NCBI RefSeq assembly: GCF_018122625.2
Contig: NZ_JAGQFT020000007.1
Span: 1 to 64,000, forward strand
Origin: Coralloluteibacterium stylophorae
GTDB lineage: Bacteria > Pseudomonadota > Gammaproteobacteria > Xanthomonadales > Xanthomonadaceae
Direction of reading: 5' to 3'
Length of the DNA stretch: 64,000 nucleotides
Position numbers and translations under genes: made by a program. Of this stretch, positions 37,878 through 48,094 are shown one piece after another. Position 1 is the first letter of the stretch. Every line of letters starts with the position of its first letter. The notes under the pieces are model-generated. The model saw nothing but the letters and a program-made list of their open reading frames with translations. It was not told where the DNA came from and did no database searches.

Positions 37878-39367
37878 GCCCCGGCCTCCAGCGCGCCGCG
37901 CGCGACCGCGGCATCGTCGAAGGGATGCAGCACGCCGCCGATGTCCTGGTAGGTCTCGTGGCCCTTGCCGGCGACCAGCACGGCGTCGCCCTCGCCCGCA
38001 TGGGCGATGGCGCGGGCGATGGCGCGCGCACGGTCGCGGTCGACGTGGACATCGCCGCCACGGGCGAAGCCGGCGAGGATCTCGGCGACGATGGCGTCGC
38101 CGTCCTCGCGGCGCGGGTTGTCGTCGGTCACGACCACCTGGTCGGCCAGCGCCTCGGCCACCGCGGCCATCTGCGGCCGCTTGCCGCGATCGCGCTCGCC
38201 GCCGCAGCCGAACACGCACACCAGGCGTCCGGCGGTGTGGGCGCGCAGGCTGACCAGCGACTGTTCGAGCGCATCGGGGGTGTGCGCGTAGTCGACCACC
38301 ACCAGCGGCCGGCCCGGCACCGGCGCCAGGCGCTGCATGCGGCCCGGCACCGGGGCCAGCTGTGCGAGCGCCGCGGCGACGCGCGCCAGCGGCCAGTCGA
38401 GCGCGAGCAGCACGCCGGCCACGGCCAGCAGGTTGTCGACGTTGAAGCGGCCGAGCAGCGGCGAGCGCACCGGATGCGCGGCGTCGCCAAAGGCGAGGCG
38501 GAACGCGAGCCCCTCGCCGGTGGTGTCCACGTCGGTCGCACGCAGCACGGCCTGCTCCTCGCCGCGGCTGCTCACGCCGATGCGGCGCACCGGTCCCGGC
38601 AGGTCGGCATAGAGGCTGCGCCCGTAGGAATCGTCGAGGTTGATCACCGCCGCGCGCAGGCCCGGCCAGCGAAACAGCTGGGCCTTGGCCGCGCCGTAGC
38701 TCTGCATGTCGCCGTGGTAGTCGAGGTGGTCGCGACTGAGGTTGGTGAACACGGCCACGCGGAAGGCGACGGCGTCGACCCGGCCCTGCACCAGGGCGTG
38801 CGAGCTCACCTCCATCGCCACCGCCTGCGCGCCCTCGGCGCGCATCGAGGCCAGCAGGCGGTGCACCGCGATCACGTCGGGCGTGGTGCGTTCGCCGGCC
38901 TGCAGGCGGCCGTGCAGGCCGGCGCCGAGCGTGCCGATGCTGCCGGCGCGCGCCTCCGGCACATCCAGCGCCTGCGCCAGCATCTGCACCGTCGAGGTCT
39001 TGCCGTTGGTGCCGGTCACGCCGACCACGTCCATCGCCTGCGACGGCGCGTCGTAGAAGCGGCTGGCGATGGCGCCGAGGTGGCGGCCCAGGGCCGGCAC
39101 GGCCACCGCGTTCGGCAGGGCGTCGATGGCGCCGTCGGCCGGGGCCGGCGGCTCGAACAGGATCGCCGCGGCGCCGGCGTCCAGCGCCGCCTGCGCGAAG
39201 CGCAGCCCGTGCGTGGTGGCGCCGGCGAGCGCGACGAAGGCGTCGCCCGCGGCGAGCGCGCGCGAATCCAGGTTCAGCCCGCGCACGTCGGCGTCGACCG
39301 CGGCCAGGGTACCGGCGCTGGCATAGCCCTCGAGCAGGGTGCGCAGCGGCATCGGCGGCGCGCTCAC
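37874..39367 (-). CDS. murE: UDP-MurNAc-dipeptide:diaminopimelate ligase MurE
   Basis: 497 residues. ATP loop [14 protein letters not shown] is at 117-130, the carbamylated-lysine region is around [15 protein letters not shown], and the ligand domain contains [15 protein letters not shown] and [11 protein letters not shown]. The DNPR motif is diagnostic for meso-diaminopimelate over lysine, so a Gram-negative type peptide stem is expected. GTG 39367 is chosen because GTGA overlaps the ftsI stop by four bases, as with the neighbouring pairs; ATG 39352 is a possible later start. Confidence 0.95.
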   Translation of the reverse strand: MSAPPMPLRTLLEGYASAGTLAAVDADVRGLNLDSRALAAGDAFVALAGATTHGLRFAQAALDAGAAAILFEPPAPADGAIDALPNAVAVPALGRHLGAIASRFYDAPSQAMDVVGVTGTNGKTSTVQMLAQALDVPEARAGSIGTLGAGLHGRLQAGERTTPDVIAVHRLLASMRAEGAQAVAMEVSSHALVQGRVDAVAFRVAVFTNLSRDHLDYHGDMQSYGAAKAQLFRWPGLRAAVINLDDSYGRSLYADLPGPVRRIGVSSRGEEQAVLRATDVDTTGEGLAFRLAFGDAAHPVRSPLLGRFNVDNLLAVAGVLLALDWPLARVAAALAQLAPVPGRMQRLAPVPGRPLVVVDYAHTPDALEQSLVSLRAHTAGRLVCVFGCGGERDRGKRPQMAAVAEALADQVVVTDDNPRREDGDAIVAEILAGFARGGDVHVDRDRARAIARAIAHAGEGDAVLVAGKGHETYQDIGGVLHPFDDAAVARGALEAGA

Positions 39368-41226
39368 GGCGTGCCCCCGGCGCGGATGGCGGGCGCGGCC
39401 AGGCGCAGCGGCGCGCCCTCGCGCGCATCGGCCAGCGGCTGCGGCGCGGGGCCGTCGTCGAGCGTTTCCGCGGCCGGCACCGGCGCGTCCGGCTCCACCG
39501 CAAGCCACTGCTCGACCGCATCCGGCGGCACGTCCATCAGCCGCAGCGCGCCGTCCATGACCTCGTGGAACACCGGCGCGGCGACCAGGCCGCCGTAGTA
39601 GACCGACGGATCGGGATCGTTGACCACGACCACCATCGCGAAGCGCGGATCGGAGGCCGGGACCAGGCCGGCGAACAGCGAGTTGTAGCGCTTCTCGTAG
39701 CCGCCGCCGCTGGCCTTGCGCGCGGTGCCGGTCTTGCCGGCGACGCGGTAGCCGGAGACGTTGGCGCGGCCGGCGCCGCCCTCGGGACCGGTCACCGTCT
39801 CGAGCATCTTCACCAGCTCGGCCGCCAGCTCGGGCGCCATCACCTGGGTGCCCTCGCCGCCGCCGCCCTTGACGAAGGTCGGCGTGTGCATGCGGCCGTG
39901 GTTGCCGACCGCGGCGTAGGCCTGGGCGAGCTGCAGCGGCGTCACCGAGATGCCGTAGCCGTAGGCGATGGTCGCGCGCTCGACCGGGCCCCAGGTGCGC
40001 GGGTTGCTCAGCACTCCGGCCGCCTCGCCGGGGAAGCCGCTGCCGGTGATCTGGCCGAAGCCGAGCCGGTGCAGCATGTCGTACTGCAGCTCCGGCGTGA
40101 GCACCTCCAGCGCCAGGTGGGTGGCACCGACGTTCGACGACTTGGTGAGGATGTGGGTGACGTCGATCCGCCCGAAGTTGCGGATGTCGCGGACGGTCGC
40201 GTTGGCCACCCGCATCCAGCCGGGGCTGGTCTCGAGCATGGTGCCGGGCGTGATCCTGCCGGTCTCCAGCGCCGCGGCCACCGTCACCGTCTTCATCACC
40301 GAGCCGGGCTCCATCAGGTCGGTGACCGCGCGGTTGCGCCGCGAACCCGGCACGCTGGGCGCGCGCAGGTTCGGGTTGTAGGACGGCAGGTTGGCCATCG
40401 CCAGGATCTCGCCGGTGCGCACGTCGAGCACCACCGCCGAGCCGGAGCGCGCGCCGTGCTCGCTGATGGTGCGGCCGAGTGCGCGGTAGGCGAGGTACTG
40501 GATGCGCCGGTCGATCGACAGCATCAGCTCGCGGCCGGGTTCGGCCGGCTGCACCAGGTCGACGTTCTCGACGAACTTGCCGCGGCGGTCGCGGATCACG
40601 CGCTTGGAGCCGGGCTTGCCGGTCAGCCATTCGTCGAAGGCCAGCTCCAGGCCTTCCTGGCCGCGATCGTCGATGTTGGTGGTGCCGAGGATGTGCGAGA
40701 CGACCTCGCCCAGCGGGTAGAAGCGGCGGAACTCGCGCTGCGCGAACACGCCCGGCACGCCGAGGCCGACGATGGCCTGGGCGTCGTCGGGGTTCATGTG
40801 CCGGCGCAGGTAGACGAACTCGCGTTCGCGGCGCGACTCGATGCGCTCGCGCAGGGTCGCGAGCTCCACGCCCAGCGCCTGCGCCAGTTCGGCGTAGCGG
40901 TCCGGATGCTGGACCAGCTCCTGCGGGTTGGCCCACACCGACTCGACCGGCGACGACACCGCCAGCGGCTCGCCGTTGCGGTCGGTGATCATGCCGCGCG
41001 AGGTGGCGATCGGGATCTCGCGCAGGAAGCGCGCGTCGCCCTGGCGCTGGTAGAAGTCGTTGTCGATGAGCTGCAGGTCGATCGCACGCACCAGCAGGGC
41101 GGTGGAGCACAGCGCCAGCGCGCCGACCACCATCGCCACCCGGCGGCGGGCGTCGAAGCCGGCGCCCTGGCGCGCACCGGAACGGCGCACCTCGCCCTCC
41201 CGCAGCTTGCGTGCCGAGCCCCTCAT
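39364..41226 (-). CDS. ftsI: Septal peptidoglycan transpeptidase FtsI (PBP3)
   Basis: 620 residues. A short cytoplasmic tail, one transmembrane helix (~29-50), pedestal domain and penicillin-binding transpeptidase. Active site: serine 309 in [11 protein letters not shown] (363-365) and KTGT (498-501), all intact. The protein crosslinks septal peptidoglycan with FtsW. A C-terminal extension beyond the domain (~565-620, [20 protein letters not shown]...) is Pro/Ala-rich and not conserved in E. coli; it may be PASTA-like or disordered. ATG 41226 overlaps ftsL by four bases. Confidence 0.96.
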   Translation of the reverse strand: MRGSARKLREGEVRRSGARQGAGFDARRRVAMVVGALALCSTALLVRAIDLQLIDNDFYQRQGDARFLREIPIATSRGMITDRNGEPLAVSSPVESVWANPQELVQHPDRYAELAQALGVELATLRERIESRREREFVYLRRHMNPDDAQAIVGLGVPGVFAQREFRRFYPLGEVVSHILGTTNIDDRGQEGLELAFDEWLTGKPGSKRVIRDRRGKFVENVDLVQPAEPGRELMLSIDRRIQYLAYRALGRTISEHGARSGSAVVLDVRTGEILAMANLPSYNPNLRAPSVPGSRRNRAVTDLMEPGSVMKTVTVAAALETGRITPGTMLETSPGWMRVANATVRDIRNFGRIDVTHILTKSSNVGATHLALEVLTPELQYDMLHRLGFGQITGSGFPGEAAGVLSNPRTWGPVERATIAYGYGISVTPLQLAQAYAAVGNHGRMHTPTFVKGGGGEGTQVMAPELAAELVKMLETVTGPEGGAGRANVSGYRVAGKTGTARKASGGGYEKRYNSLFAGLVPASDPRFAMVVVVNDPDPSVYYGGLVAAPVFHEVMDGALRLMDVPPDAVEQWLAVEPDAPVPAAETLDDGPAPQPLADAREGAPLRLAAPAIRAGGTP

Positions 41227-41492
41227 CGCTTGATCACCACGATGTCGGCGCCCTCGGGGAAGCGCATGTCGAGCCGCTCCGCCGCGATCTGCTCGATGCG
41301 GTGGGTGTCGGCCCAGGTGGCCTGCTCGAGCTGCAGGCGGCCGAACTCGATGTCGAGTTCGTCGCGCTCGTTCTCGAGCGTGGACAGTTCGATGAAGCGC
41401 TGACGATGCTCGTGGCGCGCATAGGTCACCGCCACCGCGCTGGCGACGGTCGCCAGCAGCAGCACCACGAAGCCGAACACGCGGAAGCTCAT
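41223..41492 (-). CDS. ftsL: Cell division protein FtsL
   Basis: 89 residues: a short N-terminus, one transmembrane helix (~5-23, [20 protein letters not shown]) and a periplasmic coiled coil with Leu heptads ([20 protein letters not shown]), as in the FtsQLB complex. It follows rsmH with a four-base overlap and precedes ftsI likewise. The sequence is poorly conserved in general; the call depends on topology and position. Confidence 0.92.
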   Translation of the reverse strand: MSFRVFGFVVLLLATVASAVAVTYARHEHRQRFIELSTLENERDELDIEFGRLQLEQATWADTHRIEQIAAERLDMRFPEGADIVVIKR

Positions 41493-42433
41493 GCCGCCGC
41501 CTCCAGCCGCTCGGCCACGCGCAGCACGGCGCTGCGCGCACGCGGGTTGGCGCGGGTCTCGGCCGCGTCGGCGCGCTGCGCGCCGCCGATCGCGCGCAGG
41601 CTCGGCACGAAGGTCTCCACCGCCGGCATGCGCCGGTTCGCCGGCGGCGCCTTGGCGCGCGCGTTGATGAACTGCTTGACGATGCGGTCCTCCAGCGAAT
41701 GGAAGCTGATCACCGCCAGCCGTCCGCCGACCCTGAGCCGCGAGACGGCGCCCGCGAGCCCGGCCTCGAGGTCGGCGAGCTCGCGGTTGATGTGGATGCG
41801 GATGGCCTGGAAGCTGCGCGTGGCCGGGTGCAGCCCGTTGTCGCGGCGGCCGACGATGGCGGCGATGAGCTCGGCGAGCTCGCCGGTGCGCCCGAGCGGC
41901 GCCTCGGCGCGGCGGGCGACGATGGCGCGGGCGATGCGCCGGCTCATGCGCTCCTCGCCGTAGGTCCAGAGCACGTCCGCGATCTCGGCCTCGTCCGCGC
42001 GCGCCAGCCACGCCGCCGCGCTCTCGCCGGAGTCCGGGTCCATGCGCATGTCGAGCGGACCGTCCTTGCCGAAGCTGAAGCCGCGGCGGGCCTCGTCGAG
42101 CTGCGGCGAGGACACGCCGAGGTCGAAAAGGACCCCATCGAGCCCGTCGGCGGTGGCATCCCAGGCGGCGAGGTCGGCGAAGCTGCCGCGGTACAGGGCC
42201 ACGCGCGGATCGCGCGCCAGCCCGTCGCGCGCCACGGCGATGGCGTCCGGGTCCTTGTCCATCAGCAGCAGCCGCCCTCCCTCGCCGAGGCGCTCCAGCA
42301 CGCCGCGTGCGTGCCCGCCGCGCCCGAAGGTCCCGTCCAGGTACCGGCCCTCCGGGCGGATGCACAGGGCGTCGAGCACCTGCGCGTACATCACCGGGAG
42401 ATGGCTCGGGGTCGTGGTCCCCATGGCCGTCAT
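41489..42433 (-). CDS. rsmH: 16S rRNA (cytosine-1402-N4) methyltransferase
   Basis: 314 residues, formerly MraW. SAM-binding [18 protein letters not shown] is near residue 35, [11 protein letters not shown] near 58, and [19 protein letters not shown] near 105, followed by [18 protein letters not shown] and [14 protein letters not shown]. Two starts are possible, ATG 42433 ([13 protein letters not shown]) and ATG 42424; the first lies five bases after the mraZ stop and is used here. Confidence 0.96.
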   Translation of the reverse strand: MTAMGTTTPSHLPVMYAQVLDALCIRPEGRYLDGTFGRGGHARGVLERLGEGGRLLLMDKDPDAIAVARDGLARDPRVALYRGSFADLAAWDATADGLDGVLFDLGVSSPQLDEARRGFSFGKDGPLDMRMDPDSGESAAAWLARADEAEIADVLWTYGEERMSRRIARAIVARRAEAPLGRTGELAELIAAIVGRRDNGLHPATRSFQAIRIHINRELADLEAGLAGAVSRLRVGGRLAVISFHSLEDRIVKQFINARAKAPPANRRMPAVETFVPSLRAIGGAQRADAAETRANPRARSAVLRVAERLEAAA

Positions 42434-42438
42434 GCCCG

Positions 42439-42885
42439 TTACAGCCTGAGCTCGAGCATGTCGTCGCTGATCTCGTCTTCGCCGATCGTGCGACGGATCT
42501 GCGCGAGATGCGCCTGCTCGCTCCACAGCTCGAACTTGTTGCCCATCCCGAGCAGGACGGCCTTCTTCTCGATGCCGGCGGCGTTGCGGTGGCTGGCCGG
42601 CAGCAGCACGCGACCGTTGCCGTCCGGCTCGATCGGGGTGGCCGCGCCGACCAGCTTCAGCTGCATGTTGCGGTGGGTGGCCTTGACGCTCGGCAGGCGC
42701 ATGACCTGGTCGCGCACCGCCTCCCACTCGGCCTGCGGGAACAGCCACAGGCAGCCGTGCTCGAAGGGGTTGTAGGTCACGACCAGACGGTTGCCACAGT
42801 CGCGCGCCACGACCTCCCGGTGGGCGGTGGGAATCGCCAGACGACCCTTGTCGTCGATGGTGATGGCGGTCTCGCCCTGGAACAT
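42439..42885 (-). CDS. mraZ: Transcriptional regulator MraZ
   Basis: 148 residues with two SpoVT/AbrB-type half domains: [20 protein letters not shown] and the second starting [20 protein letters not shown]. Each carries the DxxGR DNA-contact pattern (DDKGR, DGNGR). MraZ forms ring oligomers and represses its own promoter, the head of the dcw operon. ATG 42885 gives the canonical [11 protein letters not shown]; a longer reading from 42939 enters the leader with the presumed binding repeats. Confidence 0.96.
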   Translation of the reverse strand: MFQGETAITIDDKGRLAIPTAHREVVARDCGNRLVVTYNPFEHGCLWLFPQAEWEAVRDQVMRLPSVKATHRNMQLKLVGAATPIEPDGNGRVLLPASHRNAAGIEKKAVLLGMGNKFELWSEQAHLAQIRRTIGEDEISDDMLELRL

Positions 42886-42934
42886 CTGCGCGCTGGTGCC
42901 TTGGTTCGCCGAGGACCGCGTCGGTGTGACGCGG

Positions 42935-42954
42935 CACAAAAAACCACAAAAAAC
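42935..42954 (-). promoter_or_regulatory. Candidate MraZ-binding tandem repeat
   Basis: Two perfect 10-bp direct repeats CACAAAAAAC lie in the mraZ leader; on the gene strand they read GTTTTTTGTG twice. MraZ recognises GTG-containing repeats with 10-bp period in other bacteria. Position between promoter and start codon suits autorepression. Identity of the protein is inference. Confidence 0.5.
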
Positions 42955-42975
42955 CCGAAATTCCCTCGGGAACCC

Positions 42976-43004
42976 ACCTTAGTCTCAGCCCCTGAGACTG
43001 TCAA
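42976..43004 (-). promoter_or_regulatory. Sigma-70 promoter of the mraZ/dcw operon
   Basis: On the minus strand TTGACA (43004-42999), a 17-bp spacer and TAAGGT (42981-42976) form a near-consensus promoter. The spacer is itself a palindrome, GTCTCAG-GGG-CTGAGAC, which could be an operator. The start would be near 42969, leaving a leader of about 84 nt with the 10-bp repeats. Confidence 0.8.
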
Positions 43005-43250
43005 CAGGATTCGGGGGTGGAATCGCTTTGGCGATCAAAGGCTTGCGCCGAACTTGATACTCAGGCTTAAGAAGTCGTCGGTAAGCTCTGATTTAACTCG
43101 GCGAGCGCGGGATGAAGCCGCTTCAGGGAAGTGATTCCCAAGTGAATTCAGGCGGCTACGGCGGCCTGCCATGCGCGCCCGGGCGCGCGCGGCAGCGCTG
43201 CGCGTGCCGTGGCGCAGTCCGGAGTCGGGCGCGGAGATCGGGGAAGAAGT
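43005..43250. other. Spacer between the dcw promoter and the 3-prime end of rnpB
   Basis: No gene is seen. The part 43020-43130 is relatively AT-rich, as expected upstream of a strong promoter. The part near 43190-43250 is GC-rich with small palindromes that may end the rnpB transcript. Confidence 0.4.
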
Positions 43251-43608
43251 GGCGGAGCCGGCCTGTAAGCCGGGTTCTGTCGTGGACGATCATTCCTCTA
43301 GGCGCGGCGTCGCCGCCGCGCTCGAGCGACCTACCCGGACCCGACGCGGGCAACGTCATGAGGTCCCTATTCGGTCTTGCTCCGGGTGGGGTTTGCCGTG
43401 CCCCGCGGCGTTGGCCCCGCGGGCGGTGCGCTCTTACCGCACCGTTTCACCCTTGCCTGTGCCCCGTTCGGTGGCCATCGGCGGTCTGTTCTCTGTTGCA
43501 CTTTCCGTCGGCTCGCGCCGCCCAGGCGTTACCTGGCACCCTGCCCTGTGGAGCCCGGACTTTCCTCGGCATCCCGAAGGATGACGCGATCGCCCGGCCG
43601 ACTCCGCC
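43251..43608 (-). ncRNA. rnpB: RNase P RNA (bacterial type A)
   Basis: About 358 nt. On the minus strand the 5-prime part contains GAGGAAAGTCCGGGCTCCAC, the strongly conserved P4/CR-I core, followed by GCAGGGTGCCAGGTAACGCC. The central part has GAAAGTGCAACAGAGA and GGTGAAACGGTGCGGTAAGA (CR-II/III). The 3-prime part has the TAGAGGAATGATCG and GACAGAACCCGGCTTACAGG core, with the final segment pairing to the start. It matures tRNA 5-prime ends with RnpA. Ends are estimated from the terminal helix (GGCGGAGTCGGCC with GGCCGGCTCCGCC). Confidence 0.95.
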
Positions 43609-43642
43609 GGGCGGGATTGTGGCATGGGTGGCGGGGTGGAGC

Positions 43643-43822
43643 GGGAAGGGGGAGTCGGGAATCGGGAATGGAAGGTGGACGGCGGACCTGCCGCGGCATC
43701 CCCGCCCCCGAGGTCGGCAAGGCCATCAGTCCTCGAGCACCACCCATTCCCGCTTCCCGCTTCCCGCTTCCCGCTTCCCGCTTCCCGCTTCCCGCTTCCC
43801 GCTTCCCGATTCCTGCTTCCCG
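43643..43822. repeat. Heptad inverted-repeat element with expanded right arm
   Basis: Left arm at 43643-43671 includes GGGAGTC, GGGAATC and GGGAATG. After a core of about 70 bp, the right arm at 43746-43822 has eleven 7-bp units: ATTCCCG, eight CTTCCCG in perfect tandem (43753-43808), ATTCCTG, CTTCCCG. It lies between rsmI and rnpB. The perfect array looks prone to slippage and could serve as a variable-number locus. Confidence 0.88.
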
Positions 43823-43843
43823 CCCCACCCGCCCCGCTCCACC

Positions 43844-44671
43844 TCACCCCCCGTACAACCCCTTCCTCGGGGCCCCGGTGATCTCCGCCGCGAGGCGGGC
43901 GGCCTGCGACGGGGGGAGGTGGGCGGCGAGGAGGGCATAGACGCGACGACCCTCGGCCAGCGCGGCGGCGGCGTCCTCGCCGGCGCCCTGCACGACCACC
44001 ACGAACTCGCCGCGACGCTGGTCGGGATCCGCCGCCACGCGCGCGGCGAGCGCGGCGAGCGGACCGTCGAGCACGGTCTCGAACAGCTTGGTCAGCTCGC
44101 GCGCGAGCGCCGCCGGCCGCTCGCCGCCGAGGGTCGCCACCATGTCGGCCAGCGCGGCCTCGATCCGGTGCGCCGACTCGTAGAACACCAGGGTCCGCGG
44201 CTCCCCCGCCAGCGCCTGCAGGCGCGCGCGGCGCGCCGATTCCTTGGCCGGCAGGAAGCCCTCGAAGCAGAAGCGGTCGCTGGGGATCCCGGCCACCGAC
44301 AGTGCCGCGACCGCGGCGCAGGCGCCCGGCACCGGGCTCACGCGCACACCGGCCGCGCGCGCCGCGCGCACCAGTACGAAGCCGGGATCGCTCACCAGTG
44401 GCGTGCCGGCGTCGCTGACCAGCGCCAGCGACTCGCCGCCAAGCAGCCGCGCGACCAGGCCCTCGGCCTGCGCCAGCTCGTTGTGCTCGTGCAGGGCGAG
44501 CAGCGGCCGCTCGACGCCGACGTGCTGCAGCAGCTTGCGGGTATGGCGGGTGTCCTCGGCGCAGATCGCATCGACCGCCGCGAGGACCGTCAGCGCGCGC
44601 GCGCCGATGTCCTCCAGGTTGCCGATCGGCGTGGCGACGACGTGCAGGACGCCGGGCTGCTGCTGACTCAT
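43844..44671 (-). CDS. rsmI: 16S rRNA (cytidine-1402-2-O) methyltransferase
   Basis: 275 residues of the tetrapyrrole-methylase fold. N-terminal VLHVVATPIGNLEDIGARAL, AEDTRHTRKLLQH near residue 40, ALVSDAGTPLVSDPG near 82, VSPVPGACAAVAAL, and FEGFLPAKESARRARL are all family motifs. It modifies the same nucleotide, C1402, as RsmH encoded nearby. ATG 44671 is preceded by GAGTACCCTC with a weak ribosome site; GTG four codons upstream is an alternative. It diverges from the LpoA-like gene. Confidence 0.95.
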   Translation of the reverse strand: MSQQQPGVLHVVATPIGNLEDIGARALTVLAAVDAICAEDTRHTRKLLQHVGVERPLLALHEHNELAQAEGLVARLLGGESLALVSDAGTPLVSDPGFVLVRAARAAGVRVSPVPGACAAVAALSVAGIPSDRFCFEGFLPAKESARRARLQALAGEPRTLVFYESAHRIEAALADMVATLGGERPAALARELTKLFETVLDGPLAALAARVAADPDQRRGEFVVVVQGAGEDAAAALAEGRRVYALLAAHLPPSQAARLAAEITGAPRKGLYGG

Positions 44672-44746
44672 GAGGGTACTCACCCGGTGCTGGCGAAGGG
44701 TCCGGGTATCATCGCAGCCCTTCACCACGTCGCGGACCGTCCCTGG

Positions 44747-46336
44747 ATGAATCGCCTCATCGCGCTGTGCGCCCTCCTGTTCGTCACCGGATGCGCCTCG
44801 GTCATGGTCGACCGTGGCGGCGGCACGCGACGCGCCGCCTCGCCCGAACGCGCCGCCGAGCAGCTGGACCGGGCCCAGGCCGCCTCGGCGCTGGGCGAGG
44901 CCGAGACCGCGCTGGCCAGCCTCGAGGTCCCGGCGGAGCAGGTGCCCGAGGCGCTGCGCGCGCGCTGGCACCCGCTGCGCGCCGACCTGCTCGAGCGCAC
45001 CGGCGACGATTTCGGCGCCGCTTCGGAACTCGCCTGGGCCGCGCCGACGCTTGCGGCGGCCGACCGCGCCGGCAACGCGCAGCGCATCGCGGCCCTGCTC
45101 GGCCGCCTGCCGGACCACGAGCTCGCCAGCCGCACCAGTGCGCTGCCGCCGGGCCACCCGCTCTACGACGCCGCCGCGCGCGCCATGATGCGGCGCGGGC
45201 TGACGCCGCCGCGCGCGATCGAGGGCGGCGTGGTCGCCGGCGCCGACACCAGCGCGTGGCCGCCGGCCGACCCCGACGGCTACCGGCCGCCGGAGCGCGT
45301 CGCCGTGCTGCTGCCGCTGAGCGGCGACCTCGCCGCCGCCGGCGAGGCCGTGCGCGACGGCTACCTGACCGCGCTCTACGGCGAGCACCGCCGCGTGCCC
45401 GCGGTGCGCTTCTACGACAGCGAGGTGGGCGGCGCCGGCGAGGCCTATGCGCAGGCGGTGGCCGAGGGCGCGCAGCTCGTGGTCGGCCCGCTGGCGCAGG
45501 AGGAGGTCGCCGCGCTGTTCGCGCGCGCGCCGCAGGTCCCGCTGCTGGCGCTCAACCGGGTCGACACGCCGCCACCGCCGGGCAGCGTCAGCTTCTCGCT
45601 CGCGCCGGAGGACGAGGGCGTCGCCGTGGCCGAACGCCTGCTCCAGCGCGGCCTGCGCCGGGTGCTGGTGATCGTCGGCGGCGACGACCATGCGCGCCGC
45701 AGCGCCGGCGCGTTCCGCCAGCGCCTCGCCCAGCAGGGCGGCGAGATCGTCGACGAGATCGCACTGACCACGCCCGGCCCCGACTACACCCCGATGCTGG
45801 TAGCGAGCCCGGCGATGGGCGGCTTCGACGCCGTGTTCCTGGCCATGCGCGCGCCGCAGGCGCGGCTGCTGGTCCCGCAGCTCACCGCATCCGGGCTCGG
45901 CGGGCGGCCGATGCTGGCGACCTCGCTGATCCTCTCCGGCGGCGGCAATCCGCAGCAGGACCGCGAACTCGACGGCGTCGAGTATCCGGAGCTGCCCTGG
46001 GCCCTGCTGCCGCAGCCCGGCCTGCCCGACGCGGCGAGCCTGGGCGACCGCCTGCCCTCGGCGCGCGGCAATGCGCTGCGCCTGTTCGCCTTCGGCGTCG
46101 ACGCCTGGAAGCTCACCGCCTACCTCGACATGCTCGCCGGCAGCAGCGAGAGCGGGATCAACGGCGCCACCGGCGAACTCGGCCTCGACGCCTTCGGCAA
46201 CGTCACCCGCACTCCGGCCTGGGCGATGTTCAGCGGCGGCCGCACGCGCCCGGCGCTGGACGGCGCGCTGATCCCCGAGCCGGTGCAGCCGGTCGGCGTG
46301 GAGGAGATCGGCGGCGACGGCGGTGCCTTCGACTGA
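44747..46336 (+). CDS. LpoA-like outer-membrane lipoprotein, penicillin-binding protein activator
   Basis: 529 residues. The signal peptide [16 protein letters not shown] ends in a lipobox with Cys16, so the mature protein is acylated. An N-terminal TPR-like helical region (~30-160) precedes a periplasmic-binding-like domain starting [26 protein letters not shown], split in conserved fashion with [14 protein letters not shown] and [18 protein letters not shown]. This is the LppC/LpoA family that activates PBP1A in Enterobacteria. A -10-like TATCAT is at 44707. It overlaps yraN by 14 bases and diverges from rsmI, the usual gammaproteobacterial arrangement. Confidence 0.9.
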   Translation: MNRLIALCALLFVTGCASVMVDRGGGTRRAASPERAAEQLDRAQAASALGEAETALASLEVPAEQVPEALRARWHPLRADLLERTGDDFGAASELAWAAPTLAAADRAGNAQRIAALLGRLPDHELASRTSALPPGHPLYDAAARAMMRRGLTPPRAIEGGVVAGADTSAWPPADPDGYRPPERVAVLLPLSGDLAAAGEAVRDGYLTALYGEHRRVPAVRFYDSEVGGAGEAYAQAVAEGAQLVVGPLAQEEVAALFARAPQVPLLALNRVDTPPPPGSVSFSLAPEDEGVAVAERLLQRGLRRVLVIVGGDDHARRSAGAFRQRLAQQGGEIVDEIALTTPGPDYTPMLVASPAMGGFDAVFLAMRAPQARLLVPQLTASGLGGRPMLATSLILSGGGNPQQDRELDGVEYPELPWALLPQPGLPDAASLGDRLPSARGNALRLFAFGVDAWKLTAYLDMLAGSSESGINGATGELGLDAFGNVTRTPAWAMFSGGRTRPALDGALIPEPVQPVGVEEIGGDGGAFD

Positions 46337-46688
46337 CGGCGCCGCCTGGGAGGCCTGCGCCCGCCGCCACCTCGAGCGCGCCGGCCTGCGGACGCTGGCT
46401 GCCAACGTCCGCTTCCGCGGCGGCGAGATCGACCTGGTGATGCGCGACGGCGCGGCGCTGGTCTTCGTCGAGGTCCGCTACCGCAGCCATGCCGGCTACG
46501 GCGGCGGCGCGATCTCGGTGGACGCGCGCAAGCAGCGCAAGCTCGCGCTCGCCGCCCAGCTCTACCTCGCCGGCGAACCGCGCCTGCAGGCCCTGCCCTG
46601 CCGCTTCGACGTGGTGGCCCTCGCCGGCACCCCGGCCGCGCCGCAGGTCGAGTGGATCCGCGACGCCTTCCGCCTCGACGACCTGTGA
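46323..46688 (+). CDS. yraN: UPF0102 protein YraN, predicted endonuclease-fold
   Basis: 121 residues. It has the restriction-endonuclease-like core seen in UPF0102: [20 protein letters not shown], then the catalytic-type [20 protein letters not shown] (E..D...ExK-like, with VEVR), and [13 protein letters not shown]. Members are suspected to be Holliday junction or single-strand nucleases; function is not settled. GTG 46323 lies inside the upstream lipoprotein gene, so translation is coupled; the next in-frame ATG would truncate the fold. Confidence 0.92.
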   Translation: MPSTDGAAWEACARRHLERAGLRTLAANVRFRGGEIDLVMRDGAALVFVEVRYRSHAGYGGGAISVDARKQRKLALAAQLYLAGEPRLQALPCRFDVVALAGTPAAPQVEWIRDAFRLDDL

Positions 46689-46702
46689 CCGCCACTCCCG
46701 CC

Positions 46703-48094
46703 ATGCGCGACCCGCTCCCGCCCGGCCTGCTGCGCCGGCTCGCCGCCTGCCTCGGCGGCGATGCGCTGCTGACCGATCCCGCCGAGCGCCTGGCCTACGG
46801 TTTCGACAACTCGCGCCGGCAGGCGATGCCGGATGCGGTGGCCCTGCCCACCGCCGACGCGCAGGTGCTCGAACTGGTCCGTGCCTGCCGCGCGCACCGC
46901 GTGCCGATCGTCGCCCGCGGCCGCGGCACCAACACCACCGGCGCGACGGTGCCGGTCGCCGGCGGCGTGGTGGTGTCGTTCGAGCGCATGGACCGCATCC
47001 GCGCGATCCGCCCCGACGACCGCCTCGCCCTGGTCGAACCCGGCGTGCTCAACGCCGACCTGCAGGTCGCCGCCGGCGCACACGGTTTCTTCTGGCCGCC
47101 CGACCCGACCTCGGCGCCCTACTGCAGCGTCGGCGGCAACCTCGCCTGCAACGCCGGCGGCCCGCGCGCGGTGAAGTACGGCGCGGCGCGCGACAACGTC
47201 CTCGGCCTGCGCGCGGTGACCGGCGCCGGCGAGCTGGTGCGCTGCGGCGCGCCGACCACCAAGGGCGCGACCGGCTACGACTTCACCCGTTTCATCGTCG
47301 GCTCCGAGGGCACCCTGGCGCTGGTCGTCGAGGCCACCCTCAGGCTGGTGCCGAAGCCGGCCGCCACCCGCAGCCTGCGCGCGCTCTACACCGACGTCGC
47401 CGCGGCCGCCGCCGCGGTCGCGCGGCTGATGGCGCAGCCGGTGGCGCCGTCGATGCTGGAGTTCATGGACGGCGACTGCGTGCGCCTGGCGCGCGAGGTC
47501 GGCGGCGCCGACATCCCCGAGGCCGGCGCGCTGCTGATGATCGAGGCCGACGGCGACGCCGACACCATCGCGCACGCCGTCGCGGCGCTGTCGCGTGCGG
47601 CGACCGGACCGGGACTCCTCGCGCTCGACGTCGCCCCCGACGCCGCCGCGCGCGAGGCGCTGTGGTCGGCACGGCGGAAGCTGTCGCCGGCCCTGCGCAC
47701 GCTGGCGCCGGGCAAGATCAACGAGGACGTGGTGGTGCCGGTGTCGCGCATCCCGGCGCTGGTCGACGGGGTGCGCGCGCTGTCGGCGGAATTCGCGCTG
47801 CCGGTGCTGGCCTTCGGCCACGCCGGCAACGGCAACCTGCACGTCAACATCCTCTACCACCCGGAGGACGCGGCCGAGTCGCAACGCGCGATCGCGTGCA
47901 TGCACCGCGTGTTCGACCTGGTGATCGCGCTCGACGGCATCCTCTCCGGCGAGCACGGCATCGGCCTGGTCAAGCGCGACTTCCTGCCGCGCGCGATCGA
48001 CCCGGCGACGCTGGCGCTGATGCGCGCGGTCAAGGCCACCTTCGATCCCGACGGCATCCTCAACCCGGGCAAGGTGCTGCCGGCGGCGGACTGA
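46703..48094 (+). CDS. FAD-linked oxidase (GlcD/D-lactate dehydrogenase type)
   Basis: 463 residues. FAD_binding_4 domain with PIVARGRGTNTTGATVPVAG near residue 70 and PPDPTSAPYCSVGGNLACNA near 135; FAD-oxidase_C domain with VLAFGHAGNGNLHVNI near 375 and GEHGIGLVKRDFL. It oxidises a D-2-hydroxy acid (D-lactate, glycolate or D-2-hydroxyglutarate) and passes electrons to a quinone or cytochrome. The precise substrate cannot be told. ATG 46703 is used; GTG 46685 overlaps the yraN stop by four bases and is equally possible. Its stop directly abuts the convergent pgpA stop. Confidence 0.9.
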   Translation: MRDPLPPGLLRRLAACLGGDALLTDPAERLAYGFDNSRRQAMPDAVALPTADAQVLELVRACRAHRVPIVARGRGTNTTGATVPVAGGVVVSFERMDRIRAIRPDDRLALVEPGVLNADLQVAAGAHGFFWPPDPTSAPYCSVGGNLACNAGGPRAVKYGAARDNVLGLRAVTGAGELVRCGAPTTKGATGYDFTRFIVGSEGTLALVVEATLRLVPKPAATRSLRALYTDVAAAAAAVARLMAQPVAPSMLEFMDGDCVRLAREVGGADIPEAGALLMIEADGDADTIAHAVAALSRAATGPGLLALDVAPDAAAREALWSARRKLSPALRTLAPGKINEDVVVPVSRIPALVDGVRALSAEFALPVLAFGHAGNGNLHVNILYHPEDAAESQRAIACMHRVFDLVIALDGILSGEHGIGLVKRDFLPRAIDPATLALMRAVKATFDPDGILNPGKVLPAAD

